Shown: positions 1 to 10,506, counted from the stretch's first letter. The stretch: DNA of 35,414 bases from Chaetoceros tenuissimus (GCA_021927905.1 BLLK01000048.1:1-35414), one strand, 5' to 3'. Numbers and translations are program-made. The notes: a model not told the origin generated them from the sequence alone.

Positions 1-3000
1 TATCGCTAGCAACCACGATGGAAGAAGTTGCCCGTCCAAGACTAGGTGCCAAAGCTACCAAGCAGGTAGCAATTCCTGTTAACGATGCCACTTCACCTCT
101 ATATGAGTTCTTATCTCGATTCAGGCCCGGTACCACTCCTCCTCCCTTTATCCACTGAGATCCATCTGCGCTAGAGATCACCCAAGCTCCTGTACAAATG
201 CTGTATATTTCAAAGTATGATCCATCTCCCACAGCCACCGCAGTTCCATTCTTTATATCCTCAAGCACCTTATCAATTTTATCTGATGTCTCAATGAACT
301 TAAACATCCATGGTACTAGAGGTCTATTTATGCTATAGCCATTTATCTTCCGTTTGTACTTCGTTATCATCGGAACTCCCCATTTATCTGTAGAGTCCAC
401 CAATAGATTGTTACTACTCCACTCTACTGTCGCCCGTCTCATATTGTGCCTGTTATTAGGACAAAGAGTCACTCCTGCCGAAGTATATCCTGTATGTTCA
501 GTTTGAATTTTAGCATACATTGTCCAATCGTCCCCATCCAGGAAGCAGAGCCACTGATAATCCTCAGTAACAAACCAATCCCAGTTATCCAGCCAATCCT
601 GATCATCCTTTACAATCCAATCTCCAAGCATAAAATTATTTGTTCCCTGTGGGAATATCCTGAAAATGAAATCCATCCAAGTATCCCACTCATGTCTTTC
701 TACGCTATGTGATCGAGGCCACAAAAACTTATTTCTTTGTCCTCTGAACTTGGATCTATGATAGAACACTCTATTCAACTTTGTTCCGCTAGTGTTGCAC
801 AAATCACTAATTGAAACCAAGTTGTTATGCATTCTAACAGCGTTTATATGCGCCAACTGTGTACCTCTGTACCCTGCTGCATATGCTACTTGCATAATAG
901 ACTTGTCACCTTGTCTAGCTGGTTCCAATTGGAAGTGCTTCACCTTGGCCTGGATCCCATTTTCTTTCATAAAGTTCAAGGTATATGAAATCCAGGAGTG
1001 CTTGGCGCAGTATTCTAAACCAATTTTCATATTCACTGTCGCAGTGATATCCCCATACAGCCCCATCTCCAGTACCATCGCCTGTACATTAGACTGAAGC
1101 AGATCCTGTGTAGGAGATTGTTTCCAGTGATGAAACAAGAGAGCTGAGACCTTTACCACCCCACACCTTAGGTGCATACTAGTTGCCCCTGTTCCCAAAT
1201 TAGCTACGCTTGCGTCCCTCAGACTGGTGATCAAATTCGCACTATACCCTGCTCTCTGCAGAGACAGCCTCGTTGCTGGTGTCATAATCTTAGTACAGTT
1301 CTCTTTTGTAAAAGTATTTGGTAGTAGCACATACTCCACCTTTCTGCAAATTGTGGAGCAATACGCATTCCATGACAACTCTGCAGAGCATTGACCTTTA
1401 CGAAGTTTACTCGCCCATTCAGTCACAGCTTTTGAGGATTCTGCAACTTGTCTCTCATTATTTCCATCCATCGCCATCCAGACTCCTAGCATTTCCTGTG
1501 CATCTGAACATTTCAAGCGCTGTAAACTGACCTTCTTATTCTTGTCATTACGAATAGACAAGACCATATCACCCACATCTGGATCAAATGCTTTCCAGTC
1601 ACCCTGATGTCTCTTATAATCAATCAAGGTATAGTAGGTCTTCTTGGTCTCTAGAGCACCTCCTGTCACTTCCATCAGATCCCTCCACTGATCAAGTAAA
1701 TCCTGCATTTTACCCATTACTTCCTCTGCGTCGTCTCCCGATTGAATGAGGTCTGCGTCATCTACAAATGCAAATCCCAGCAACTGAAAGGTTTCTTTAG
1801 ATAAACACATACAGAAACTGTCACAGAAACCTTGTTCCCGTAAAATAGTAAAGATAACTGAACTCAAAATGGACCATATAACCGGGCCAGCAGCATTCCC
1901 TTGTAGCACTCCTTGTGGCGCGTTTCTCCATCCCGTGTAAGAACTTCCTCCATACGAGCCTTTGGACTCTCCAAAAGCTGTACATGTTCTATGTACCATC
2001 TTCTGAATGGTTTCAAACATCGCAAACACTTTAGTTTTCGACACTCCGACCCTTAGTAAAGCTAGTGTAGCTGCCGAATGTACTATTCTATCATAACAGC
2101 CTGTAAGGTCCGACATTGCTAATGACCAGCATTTCCTGTCATATTGTCGTTGATCCAGAGTCAGCCTTCTATTCAAAGCATGATCTTTACAGTCTCTACC
2201 CGGTCTGCTATATTGTTCCGGAGCTATTGCACCTTTTTGAATTGCCAAATAAATTGCTTCCTTTTGCATAGTTTTATTGTGCTGATTGAAATCTGGTGCA
2301 AGTATCCCAAGAGTACGTTTTTTCTCGATACGAAATTCCATTAACTTCTTCAGAATCATCAAGTCCAAACATGTTTTCCATCTTTCAGGAGAGTATCCCG
2401 AGAGTACAGGGATTTCGGCACGCATAAACAGAATTGTACGCAGCAGCTCACTTTTCATAGCTGCTTTAAAATGTCCCAGATGTTGAGCGTATGTACACGT
2501 TTTTTCTTTGCGTATATTATACCCTTTCACAAAGTTGGCAAAGTGATCTTCCAAAGAATCCTCATAAGGGGGAACTTCAATCTCATCTAATTCTTTACAA
2601 GCCTCTATGAAATCTCTCGTGGATTGTGAAGTGCCTTCCGGGAAGATAAAGGTGCCATCTAATACTGAAGCCGTTGCTGGACCTTCTCCATAATTACCCA
2701 ATAGTTTTACATATTCTTGATCCAACAACTGGGAACCACCTTCCGTCTGGTGATACTTTTTCTCATTTTCATTCAGAATTACACGCTCCATATCCTCTTG
2801 CTTTGTGTACTCTTTCAACAATCCATCTGGTTGAGTTACCCAAACCTTAGATGTGGATCCTGCTGAGTTTTTATTGAAAATGTGCTTCTGTATCATGGAT
2901 GCCTCCTTTTGCTTCTCTCTCGCCAATTGAGATCTAATAATTGTCGCCAATTTCCCTTCTCCTGCAGCTTCTTTAGCTGCAGCCAGCTGATATCTATGGG

Positions 3001-4474
3001 AATAGTGCAAGCTTTTAGAATTCTTTTTCAATTCCTTCACTCGAGCTCTGGCCTTGGCCCTTTCTATTGCAACTTCTTCCACTGACAGTTCCTTATATAC
3101 TATTCCCAACCTCCTCTGCATGTTGATCATCGTCCTTGCGTGAATGAATTTCTCCTTCTTAACTCGTGAATATCTCTTGTTCCAGTAATCTCGTATCTGC
3201 ATTGCTTTGTCAAGTATAGCACTATGAGGATGTTTGTTCTTGTGAAGTTTCCTGCAAGATTTTTCTGCTTCCTCTTGACACTGAACAATTTCTCTATCAA
3301 TTGCTTCATACTCTCTCTGTAGATGTGCAGGTAACGGATACACTGCATTATTATACACCTGTTCCATTCTCTGAAAAATTCCAGCCTCTAGCATGAGCAC
3401 CTCTAGCTTCTCCACATATCGTTGCACCACTCGTGGATCTTTCAGCACCAGCCTTCTAGCATCTGGTGGAACAAACTTTGGCTGTGAACAGTTCAGCTTC
3501 TCCTTGCATACATCCATCCAAATTCCCCTATGGTCACTACCCAAACGAGAGAATGAAAGGAATCCACAATATTCTGCTTCCAATTCTTCCGGAACAAAGA
3601 TTGCATCGATAGGATCATTCTTTGATTTCTTACATGTACGTGGTAATTTGCCATGCTTCTTCGCAATCAAATCCTCCAGTCCTCGAAGTTCCATCCATTC
3701 CACTACCTCTGAGTACTCTGAGTTAAAGTCCCCCATGACAAAGACCTTCCTCCCCATTTCTTGCAGCTCTTTTATCCTGATGTCCAAATCAACCCAAAAG
3801 AGTTTCCTTGGATCCCTTTCTGCTTCTGGAGGTATATAGTGAACATGCTCTTCGTCTCTAATAGCACCATGCTGATTGATATATACTTGTTGCTGTGCCG
3901 GCACTCCTTCTTCACCCGACTTGCTAGCATTGGGACAGTAACAAGTGATGAACGTAGTCTTGGTGCCTTCTTTCCCGTTAATGGTCATTTCCGTCCATCT
4001 TCCAAGACCTCTAGGATCTCTGTTCTTAAGCTTCCCATGGACGCTAGCCGTAATATCACCTACACAGACCATCGCTGTTCCTCCCCATTGTAATTCTCTC
4101 CTTTGAGGTATTTGTCTATTATTCGCCACTACTGCCTTGCTGTTGCCAATTCTATAGCTCCTCATGATCTTCCACAATGCTCTATCCTCTCCCACCATCC
4201 TCCAATCCTTATTCACTTCCGCCATTCCTACTATGTCTACTTGCTTTCGTTCAACAAAGTCCAGAAGTTTATTTAACTTATTACTACTCTTAACTGTGTG
4301 TGTGTCTTCCTGAATTTTTCCAATACCTTGCATGTTGTAAAATAGGATACGTAGGCAGCCTTTAGTTACAACCTGGGGAATAGCATCACCAGCTATTCCA
4401 GAAGTCGTCGATTTGACAGTTTCCGGTACCTTCTCACGACGTCGAGGGGCACTAGGGAAAAAGTCTACACTCAT
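1..4474 (-). CDS. LINE ORF2: APE endonuclease, reverse transcriptase, RNase H (partial, runs off left edge)
   Basis: Replication protein of a non-LTR retrotransposon: it nicks target DNA, reverse transcribes the element RNA and probably degrades the RNA strand. Translation from the ATG at 4474 gives APE-type endonuclease motifs NMQG (N47), AEVN (E86), GDFN (D249, N251) and SDH (D314, H315). The reverse transcriptase has QGVLQGNAAGPVIW followed by the catalytic FVDD at residues 903-906 (bases 1757-1768). An RNase H-like domain lies at the C-terminus, with candidate acidic residues D1417 (GDGS), E1461 (YRGE) and D1491, which is the last codon in the window. I read positions 1-730 and most of the endonuclease and RT codon by codon and found no stop; a quick read elsewhere agrees. 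The ATG overlaps the ORF1 stop as ATGA. The 3' end and 3' UTR lie outside the window, so whether the element is intact is unknown. Confidence 0.9.
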   Translation of the reverse strand, partial: MSVDFFPSAPRRREKVPETVKSTTSGIAGDAIPQVVTKGCLRILFYNMQGIGKIQEDTHTVKSSNKLNKLLDFVERKQVDIVGMAEVNKDWRMVGEDRALWKIMRSYRIGNSKAVVANNRQIPQRRELQWGGTAMVCVGDITASVHGKLKNRDPRGLGRWTEMTINGKEGTKTTFITCYCPNASKSGEEGVPAQQQVYINQHGAIRDEEHVHYIPPEAERDPRKLFWVDLDIRIKELQEMGRKVFVMGDFNSEYSEVVEWMELRGLEDLIAKKHGKLPRTCKKSKNDPIDAIFVPEELEAEYCGFLSFSRLGSDHRGIWMDVCKEKLNCSQPKFVPPDARRLVLKDPRVVQRYVEKLEVLMLEAGIFQRMEQVYNNAVYPLPAHLQREYEAIDREIVQCQEEAEKSCRKLHKNKHPHSAILDKAMQIRDYWNKRYSRVKKEKFIHARTMINMQRRLGIVYKELSVEEVAIERAKARARVKELKKNSKSLHYSHRYQLAAAKEAAGEGKLATIIRSQLAREKQKEASMIQKHIFNKNSAGSTSKVWVTQPDGLLKEYTKQEDMERVILNENEKKYHQTEGGSQLLDQEYVKLLGNYGEGPATASVLDGTFIFPEGTSQSTRDFIEACKELDEIEVPPYEDSLEDHFANFVKGYNIRKEKTCTYAQHLGHFKAAMKSELLRTILFMRAEIPVLSGYSPERWKTCLDLMILKKLMEFRIEKKRTLGILAPDFNQHNKTMQKEAIYLAIQKGAIAPEQYSRPGRDCKDHALNRRLTLDQRQYDRKCWSLAMSDLTGCYDRIVHSAATLALLRVGVSKTKVFAMFETIQKMVHRTCTAFGESKGSYGGSSYTGWRNAPQGVLQGNAAGPVIWSILSSVIFTILREQGFCDSFCMCLSKETFQLLGFAFVDDADLIQSGDDAEEVMGKMQDLLDQWRDLMEVTGGALETKKTYYTLIDYKRHQGDWKAFDPDVGDMVLSIRNDKNKKVSLQRLKCSDAQEMLGVWMAMDGNNERQVAESSKAVTEWASKLRKGQCSAELSWNAYCSTICRKVEYVLLPNTFTKENCTKIMTPATRLSLQRAGYSANLITSLRDASVANLGTGATSMHLRCGVVKVSALLFHHWKQSPTQDLLQSNVQAMVLEMGLYGDITATVNMKIGLEYCAKHSWISYTLNFMKENGIQAKVKHFQLEPARQGDKSIMQVAYAAGYRGTQLAHINAVRMHNNLVSISDLCNTSGTKLNRVFYHRSKFRGQRNKFLWPRSHSVERHEWDTWMDFIFRIFPQGTNNFMLGDWIVKDDQDWLDNWDWFVTEDYQWLCFLDGDDWTMYAKIQTEHTGYTSAGVTLCPNNRHNMRRATVEWSSNNLLVDSTDKWGVPMITKYKRKINGYSINRPLVPWMFKFIETSDKIDKVLEDIKNGTAVAVGDGSYFEIYSICTGAWVISSADGSQWIKGGGVVPGLNRDKNSYRGEVASLTGIATCLVALAPSLGRATSSIVVASD

Positions 4475-6903
4475 TTAGACTTCTGCGCAGCTACTGAGCT
4501 GCGACTATGGCTACGAAGAACTCTCTGATTCACTCCAGGTGGAGAAGGAGTAGGTTGTGGAGGGGTAGCCCCCTTTCTCTTAGACTTGGCAGGAGTATCA
4601 CGTTCTCCACGAGGACTACGGACAGGTTTCATACTTTCATCCTCTATCTCCTGTTGCTGATCGCCTTGTAGACCATTCAAGTTCTGAACATACTCAGTGG
4701 TACCGGTGACAAGCCCCTGAGAAACTCCTGTAGTTCTCTCTGGAGTAGTAGGGACAGGAATCTTGGTAGGATCTTCCTCCATGGTTTCTACCTTTTCTTT
4801 CTCACTCTCCTCCTTCTCCTCAGCATCCTTTGCCTCAGGAGCCTTCATCTCCTCATCTGTCTCCTTCTCCTTCTCCTCGACACCCTCTGCCGCAGGAGCC
4901 TTCATCTCCTCAACTGTCTCCTTATCCTTCTCCTCGACACCTTCTGCCGCAGGAGCCTTCATCTCATCCTCTTTCTCCTTTTCCTTCTGTTCCTCGTCAC
5001 TGATTAGATCCACCACTGCAGTTGGGGGAAGCTGGATACCCTGATCCTTCGCAATCTTTTTGAGTTTTTCAAGTTCTGCAACCAGAGTAGCATTAGTCTC
5101 CATCATTGACTTATTTTTCTCTGTCAATGTGGCGGTGTTCTCGGTTCCCTTGGTACCATTACTAAGCAGACTGACGTTATCCGTGTTCACTACTGCTGGA
5201 GTAGGATTTGCTTTTGTCTCCGCAGTCAAGTCATCTTCCTCTCTAGCCAAGGCATTGTTTTCTTGTGACGAGAGGAAAGCAGCCTGGACATTTGTCACAT
5301 CAACTTCCACAAATTCTAGGATATCATGATGGCTAGCAGGTGGTGTATACACTCCAGTAGCAGTATCCCAAGTCCCTCCGTTGCAGTAGGAGATAAAGGA
5401 ACTAGAACAGTACCCATGCGGTGAAACCCCAAGCACTGTTTCCATCCACACTGGGAAACCTTGTGAGATAGAGACTGCCTCTTGATCCGAATGCGGTAAG
5501 TAGTGCAGGACTGCGCTTTCACTACCAAGAATAGTGATGGAGTGAAACAATGGTACTTTTCTAACATTACCTCTAACCATAACCGCCCTGGTCGCCTTGC
5601 ACTGCATAAGTAGTTGTGCAATATAGTAAGATCTGCCGTTTACCGTAACCGAGGCAAACAACTTTACGTCATCTAGTTCGACGCTACAAAGTCTCTGGTT
5701 CAACAGAATTTGGGCGTTTAATCCTTCCTTGAACGCTCTCTTCTGTTTAGTGTGCTTCGTCCAGGATGGTTGGGACAAGTCAACGATGATTACTCTACTT
5801 CCCAACATCTGCTTGTTTTTAAAGTACTTCTGAAGGTTCTTAACTACTGAAGTGCCTGTGGCTCTTTCCCCTTCTACTTGCATTACACGCTTGTGTAGCC
5901 AATCAGGAGTAGAGTTCACCTGTCCTTTCATGTTCTTAGGAACCTGTGCCGGAGCAAACTTGAGCCCAAGGGTATCATCTCCACCAATTACACGTAGCAA
6001 ATGTAAAGTGAGTTCCGAGTCAGTAGACTCCTCAGATAGGTTGATAATGTAACAAAGGATATGCGGATTAATCGCATCAGAGCAGGCCTTTATAGCACGA
6101 AAGTAAGTTACCCATCCCCCTTGATCAGTCTTGTCGAAACTGTTCAAGGTAGCAGAGGCTTCATGTAGGAAATATTCCGAGAACTCGCCTTGCACCTTAA
6201 GGAGAATACGAACATAGAATCTTTGAGGTTCATTTTTGGCCTCGAACCATCTAAAATCCTTTATGTATTTTTTCTGAGTCGGCGCGTCCAAAGTGAGCTG
6301 CTGCAACCCAAGAGTGTCTCCGTACTTAGTAGCTGGGGTGTTCCACGGAAGAAGGGAGGTGGGAGCATTGGTTTGTTCCTGGACAGTGGAAACCACCTCA
6401 TTCACCTTTGCAACAATCTCCTGATGGGTTTTCACCTTAACTTCCAAGTTCAACCTGATAGTGGTGAAAGTGGATTCGTTGGACGCCTGGTTAGTGACTG
6501 CACTTGCGTTGTCATCAATTTCCTCCAGATTGAGGTAATACTCGGCTGCCATAGTGAAGGTAGACATAGCGTTGATTGCTTGACGGTTCATCTTGATGGA
6601 GTTAAATATCTTTCTGAAACAATAAAGTGAGTGGAGGTATGTTTGTCTTCTTGTCTTTAACATATGTTTGGCATCACCTGCCATGCCAGTTTTAATCTTG
6701 TCAGGAGGTATCTTGAGTCTTCTAGGTTCATTCTTGTCTGGGGGCTTAAATCTTTCGGATAAATTCTTGGAAATTAGGTCAACACACACACAGTTAAAAG
6801 TAGAAAAGTGGCGGGCTAAGAAAGTGAAAAAAGGAAGATGTGTTAGCTGAAAAGCAAGCCATCCGCTTACGCCGATGGGAAAGATAACAGTCCAATATCT
6901 CAT
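4471..6903 (-). CDS. LINE ORF1 protein (gag-like, unrecognised fold)
   Basis: First ORF of the LINE whose ORF2 follows with a 4-base overlap; ORF1 proteins usually bind element RNA. It is about 810 residues from the first ATG at 6903. ATGs at 6684 and 6567 are also possible, and 6567 begins the more hydrophilic, protein-like stretch MSTFTMAAEYY. No CCHC zinc knuckle is visible. The central part contains mixed alpha/beta-looking sequence (FYVRILLKVQGEFSEYFL). Bases about 4815-4980 encode roughly three imperfect 19-residue repeats with the core EMKAPAAEGVEEK, very rich in Glu and Lys. The C-terminus is basic (SKRKG; RVLRSHSRSS) and could be a nuclear localisation or nucleic-acid-binding tail. 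Function is inferred from position only; I do not recognise the family. Confidence 0.8.
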   Translation of the reverse strand: MRYWTVIFPIGVSGWLAFQLTHLPFFTFLARHFSTFNCVCVDLISKNLSERFKPPDKNEPRRLKIPPDKIKTGMAGDAKHMLKTRRQTYLHSLYCFRKIFNSIKMNRQAINAMSTFTMAAEYYLNLEEIDDNASAVTNQASNESTFTTIRLNLEVKVKTHQEIVAKVNEVVSTVQEQTNAPTSLLPWNTPATKYGDTLGLQQLTLDAPTQKKYIKDFRWFEAKNEPQRFYVRILLKVQGEFSEYFLHEASATLNSFDKTDQGGWVTYFRAIKACSDAINPHILCYIINLSEESTDSELTLHLLRVIGGDDTLGLKFAPAQVPKNMKGQVNSTPDWLHKRVMQVEGERATGTSVVKNLQKYFKNKQMLGSRVIIVDLSQPSWTKHTKQKRAFKEGLNAQILLNQRLCSVELDDVKLFASVTVNGRSYYIAQLLMQCKATRAVMVRGNVRKVPLFHSITILGSESAVLHYLPHSDQEAVSISQGFPVWMETVLGVSPHGYCSSSFISYCNGGTWDTATGVYTPPASHHDILEFVEVDVTNVQAAFLSSQENNALAREEDDLTAETKANPTPAVVNTDNVSLLSNGTKGTENTATLTEKNKSMMETNATLVAELEKLKKIAKDQGIQLPPTAVVDLISDEEQKEKEKEDEMKAPAAEGVEEKDKETVEEMKAPAAEGVEEKEKETDEEMKAPEAKDAEEKEESEKEKVETMEEDPTKIPVPTTPERTTGVSQGLVTGTTEYVQNLNGLQGDQQQEIEDESMKPVRSPRGERDTPAKSKRKGATPPQPTPSPPGVNQRVLRSHSRSSVAAQKSK

Positions 6904-7059
6904 GATATCCGACTGCAAACACTAAACCAAGTACAGAAATCGAAACCTCTGACCCGTATATATATGTGGCTCCAAGGAGAGTATTTACTTTAATGTATAG
7001 CCAAACTTCGTATTTTTGAGGGTTTCAAAAAATTCGCGCGCGAAAAAGTATTGTCGTAA
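6904..7059. other. 5' flank of the LINE and junction with gypsy remnant
   Basis: Sequence upstream of LINE ORF1 (minus orientation), probably its 5' UTR or internal promoter. It holds a TATATATA run near 6957-6966 and a perfect 12-bp palindrome TTCGCGCGCGAA at 7033-7044. The gypsy-like coding remnant becomes recognisable from about 7060, so the LINE 5' end lies between. No target-site duplication could be defined. Confidence 0.4.
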
Positions 7060-7061
7060 CA

Positions 7062-8100
7062 ATTATTGACGACACATTTCAATCCACTGCACATCATCTT
7101 CAAATATTGCTACCTCACCAATATGTTTTCAATCACATCTTCACATCAGATGCTACATCCTCTTTGTTTCAATCTCTATTTCCATCGCATCCTATCACAC
7201 AACTCAATTTAGCTTCACTTCAACACTCATTATTAGCACATACGAAAACTTCCAACATCATCTCTGCTTGCTTCATCGCAAACAATAATATATCCTTCTA
7301 CAATTGGATTGACATGATTCTGCTCATCACTTGTACTCATATCAATCCTTCTAACAACGAATTCACATCACTACAAGCAGTCTGGCTATGGGTTTCCCCA
7401 ATTTCTCTTGCAAAGCACTCTCATTCCACTATCTCCGAAGCAGCCTCTACATGCCTAGCACCATTTCACTGGTCCTGCCATTCTATATCACTCAATGCAG
7501 CTCACTTAGGCAACAGTATCTCCGCTGAGAGAATCTTTTTCTCAATCTCTCCTACATCTGATCACCCACCTTTACCAACACAATGTGACACCATCTCTGA
7601 CACCATGATATTTACCACACATTGATCCTTCACTTAATATTTCCTCCAACTGCCAATTATCCATCATTTCTACCACAACACCTTCTTTACCTACAGACAT
7701 ATATTCTCCAGCCATTCTTCACACACTAAATACAAATGTTATATTGGATCCGTCAGGACCAGCAATCAAACCTTCTCCTCATCTTTCTACCAATGATTTC
7801 CTCGGTTCACGGTTTGGCATTCCTTACGCATCCTCGCATCTTCTTACACATATCCGACCTATCAGCAATAAAGAACTACTATCTACATATGGCTTCCACC
7901 ATGTCCTGTCACAACCCATCAACACAACATCACTTGACAGATTTCTACCATACTCAATTCCATCCAGCATCATTTCCACAACCCTCACAACAATTGATAG
8001 CAATGCCTCTTTCCTTGATGACATCACATATGGATCTGAACCTTATACCAACTCTTCATCCTCTTACTCTACAAATATACAACAAGTCCCTCCTTCACCT
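7062..8100 (+). pseudogene. Degenerate C5-cytosine methyltransferase-like region of the gypsy pol
   Basis: Two frames separated by a shift between 7625 and 7741. The first reads through YVFNHIFTSDATSSLF, then NIISACFIANNNISF, then SISLNAAHLGNSISAERIFF. The second reads ILDPSGPAIKP and HIRPISNKELLSTYGF. In order and spacing these recall C5-methyltransferase motifs: the acidic SAM-site strand, the DIxxGGFPCQxFS loop, the LNAxDYGVPQxRxR motif, and the late R-x-L-T-x-x-E-x-x-x-x-G-F motif. The catalytic Pro-Cys of motif IV is absent (I-A in its place) and the ENV motif is not seen, so no catalytic activity is expected. The resemblance is judged by eye; it may be a non-enzymatic derivative or a chance match. 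Confidence 0.4.
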
Positions 8101-8331
8101 TCCCTTGACTGGAATACAGCATACACCAATGATCCAGATTGCAACAATATTTTATCAGGATTGCGTACACATGATGCTGGATCCTGGTCCAAAGATGAAC
8201 TCAGTACTATTTCAAAAGCATATCACACTTTCCTCCGCGACGGTCGCATCATTTTCTGGAATCAAAAGCTAGTCTACGTCAAATGTATCTTCCCTAACCA
8301 ACAATATCTTGCTCTCATCATTGTCCAATAA

Positions 8332-10209
8332 TCCCTCCGGCAGCGAATCTTCGATTATTATCATGCAGGACTCATTGGAGCACATGTCGGTGAATACAAA
8401 ACACTTTTCCGCATCCGACTCAGATACTTTTGGCCAGGACTTCGAACTGACATCAAAACAATGTTAAAGTCCTGTGCTCGTTGCCAAACTTATGATCGCT
8501 GGAAATCTAGACGCTCCAAAGTATATTTCTCTTGGCCTGTCACCTGTCCCTTCTACATTATGCATGTTGATTTATGGACAGCTGGCAATAACTCTGAAAT
8601 TGGACATGGCCAACTCATGAATACAATGTGCGACATCTCACAATTTGTCATCTCTATCCCTATTGAGAACCAAACTGCTGAGCACTTAGCTCAACTATAC
8701 ATTGAACAAGTTATCCTTACATTTGGCATGTGTGCAGTCATTGTTGTAGATGCAGACAATTCATTCCGTGGTGAATTTGAACAAATGTGCAAAATCCTCA
8801 AGATTCATTATTGGCCATTGGCTCGCAATAATCATAAAGGCCTTTTGGTTGAACACTATCATCGATACTTAAATAAAGTCCAAACAATAGTTAGTGAAGA
8901 ACGTGGTACTCACACCACTTTCAGTCAAACTTGCAAGATTGCACAATATGGATGGAACTGTTCTCCAGTTGAAGGCTTAGACATTACTAGAAGCATGATT
9001 GCTCTTGGTCGCGACCTTCCTTTTCCTCTTGATATAGAACTATCACAACTTCCTCAGCTAAATGATGGATCTATGCACACACTCTTTGAATTCCTCCGTC
9101 TAGCATCCAATAACAGCCGATTTGCTTAATCCATATCTCAACTGTTAATCGAAGAACGACGTAAATCTATGCGAGAACGAGCAAATCAAAACAAAATAAC
9201 CCCTCCATTTCAAGTAGGTGATGTTGTCAAAGCTCATATTCAAGTCAAAAGTAATGGTAAAGTTGGAAAGTTATCTTATCAGATTAAAGGACCCCTTCAA
9301 ATCACGAAAGACCTTCAAAATGGCTCATTCGAAGTTTAGCGGTATGTCAATCCTAATGCAGCTACTTGGAAATACAGAGGCTGTGATCTTTATTTAATAC
9401 CACCTTCACTTTATCCTTCTAATCCTCTTGACACCATGGACCAATGATACATCAATTTTGAACATGCACCTATACCTAATCCATTGAAGAAACCACTCCG
9501 TATCGAAATTAACAATGCCGAAGTATTCTCACCCTTCACACAACACATTACCGATAAAATTGATCAACCAGAATCATCAATTGATATTGAAGCATGTCAA
9601 CCTCATATCCTCAATACTTCTTTACCACCACCATCATTACCTTCCCCAACTTTACCACCACAACCAGCACATTCCCCTGAAACATTACATTCTACCATTT
9701 CAAATTCTACAGGCAAACTCTTTTTTATTCAATTTATTCCTCGTAACACAATCCGCAAACATTGGTATATAGTTCAAGTCGACCTTCAATCCACTACAGA
9801 ACTCAACCTTCCTTCAAATTCATATTGGTGCGTATTCCTTGCTTAACATCCTTCTGATGAATGTAAAAGTGATGAAACTGCTCGATGGTGGCCATTATGG
9901 CACAAATATACCAAAGATCCCGAAACCAAGCTTATAACATATGGCAAACGTGTTTTATTCCAACCAAATATCACAGATCCAGATCCCGACTGTTATATCA
10001 AATGGGCAGATGATATAGATCTTTCCAAAGATTCTCTCCTCAGACCTTTTGACTTCAAACCAATTAATTCTTTCAACCGTACGCGCAATCTAATTCCAAC
10101 TTCCATCCTTTGAGAATTTACAAATATTTGTAACTTTAATTTCCTTCCACCACCTACTTTCGGAAATAAATCATCTCATCAACCATCAACACGGAAACAA
10201 CCTTCTTGA
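8332..10209 (+). pseudogene. Gypsy-type integrase and C-terminal extension, broken by stops
   Basis: Remnant of the enzyme that inserts element cDNA into host DNA. The HHCC finger reads YYHAGLIGAH, then CARCQ at about 8473-8487. The integrase core has MHVDLW (D at 8569), VVDADNSF (second D at about 8749) and GLLVEHYHRYLNK (E at about 8851), a D-D-E arrangement with 33 residues between the last two if the first D of DAD is used. After the stop at 9127 come LLIEERRKSMRERAN, VGDVVKAHIQV and GPLQITKD, a GPY/F-like module. A tail follows (NPLKKPLRIEI, WWPLWHKY, GPFDFKPI-like LRPFDFKPI). Stops at 9127, 9337, 9445, 9844, 10111 and 10207 make it non-functional. Confidence 0.8.
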
Positions 10210-10506
10210 AAACGCAAGCAAACTTCATGATTCTACATATCTCATTTCCTTCATATTCCCACTCTACATCTTTTACATATTTTTGAATAGAAGAAGAACC
10301 GATGTAAAACTCATTTACTAATATAGCTAGAGACATATATCAATAATACTGACATCACAGCTGTCAGACTGACACCTTCCTCATTCTTCGATGAACACAA
10401 CAACATATCTAATCAATAGCATCTAAATATAATAACAATATCATCCCTTTTGTTTACCTGTTACACATTACTTCAGCAGCAAATGAAAATTACCAATCCT
10501 TGAAAA
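10210..10506. other. AT-rich spacer, nothing recognised
   Basis: C/A-rich, low-complexity sequence between the gypsy pol tail and the copia RNase H fragment. No gene, clear repeat or LTR boundary was recognised. Confidence 0.4.

Larger units (their letters stand above)
7060..10209 (+). mobile_element. Decayed Ty3/gypsy-like pol remnant
   Basis: Fragment of an LTR-retrotransposon polyprotein, read in one frame from about 7629 to 10209 after a frameshift near 7625. In-frame stops are at 8329, 9127, 9337, 9445, 9844, 10111 and 10207. Order: methyltransferase-like region, linker, HHCC zinc finger, DDE integrase, GPY/F-like module and a long Pro-rich C-terminal extension. Gag, protease, reverse transcriptase and RNase H are absent, and no LTRs could be recognised. 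The integrase and extension resemble polyproteins common in diatom genomes (family knowledge from memory). The element is dead. Confidence 0.8.

Noticed and set aside
446-3085. Several plus-strand open frames of 60-150 codons
   Set aside because: They lie opposite the long LINE ORF2, which carries the clear endonuclease, RT and RNase H motifs on the minus strand.
4763-5329. Ser/Phe-rich plus-strand open frames
   Set aside because: They are antisense to LINE ORF1 codons rich in Glu, Lys and Ala; composition is an artefact of that coding strand.
7736-8272. Overlapping 178-codon plus-strand frame
   Set aside because: It has a His/Leu-rich composition without motifs; the neighbouring frame joins continuously to the integrase and carries the methyltransferase-like sequence.
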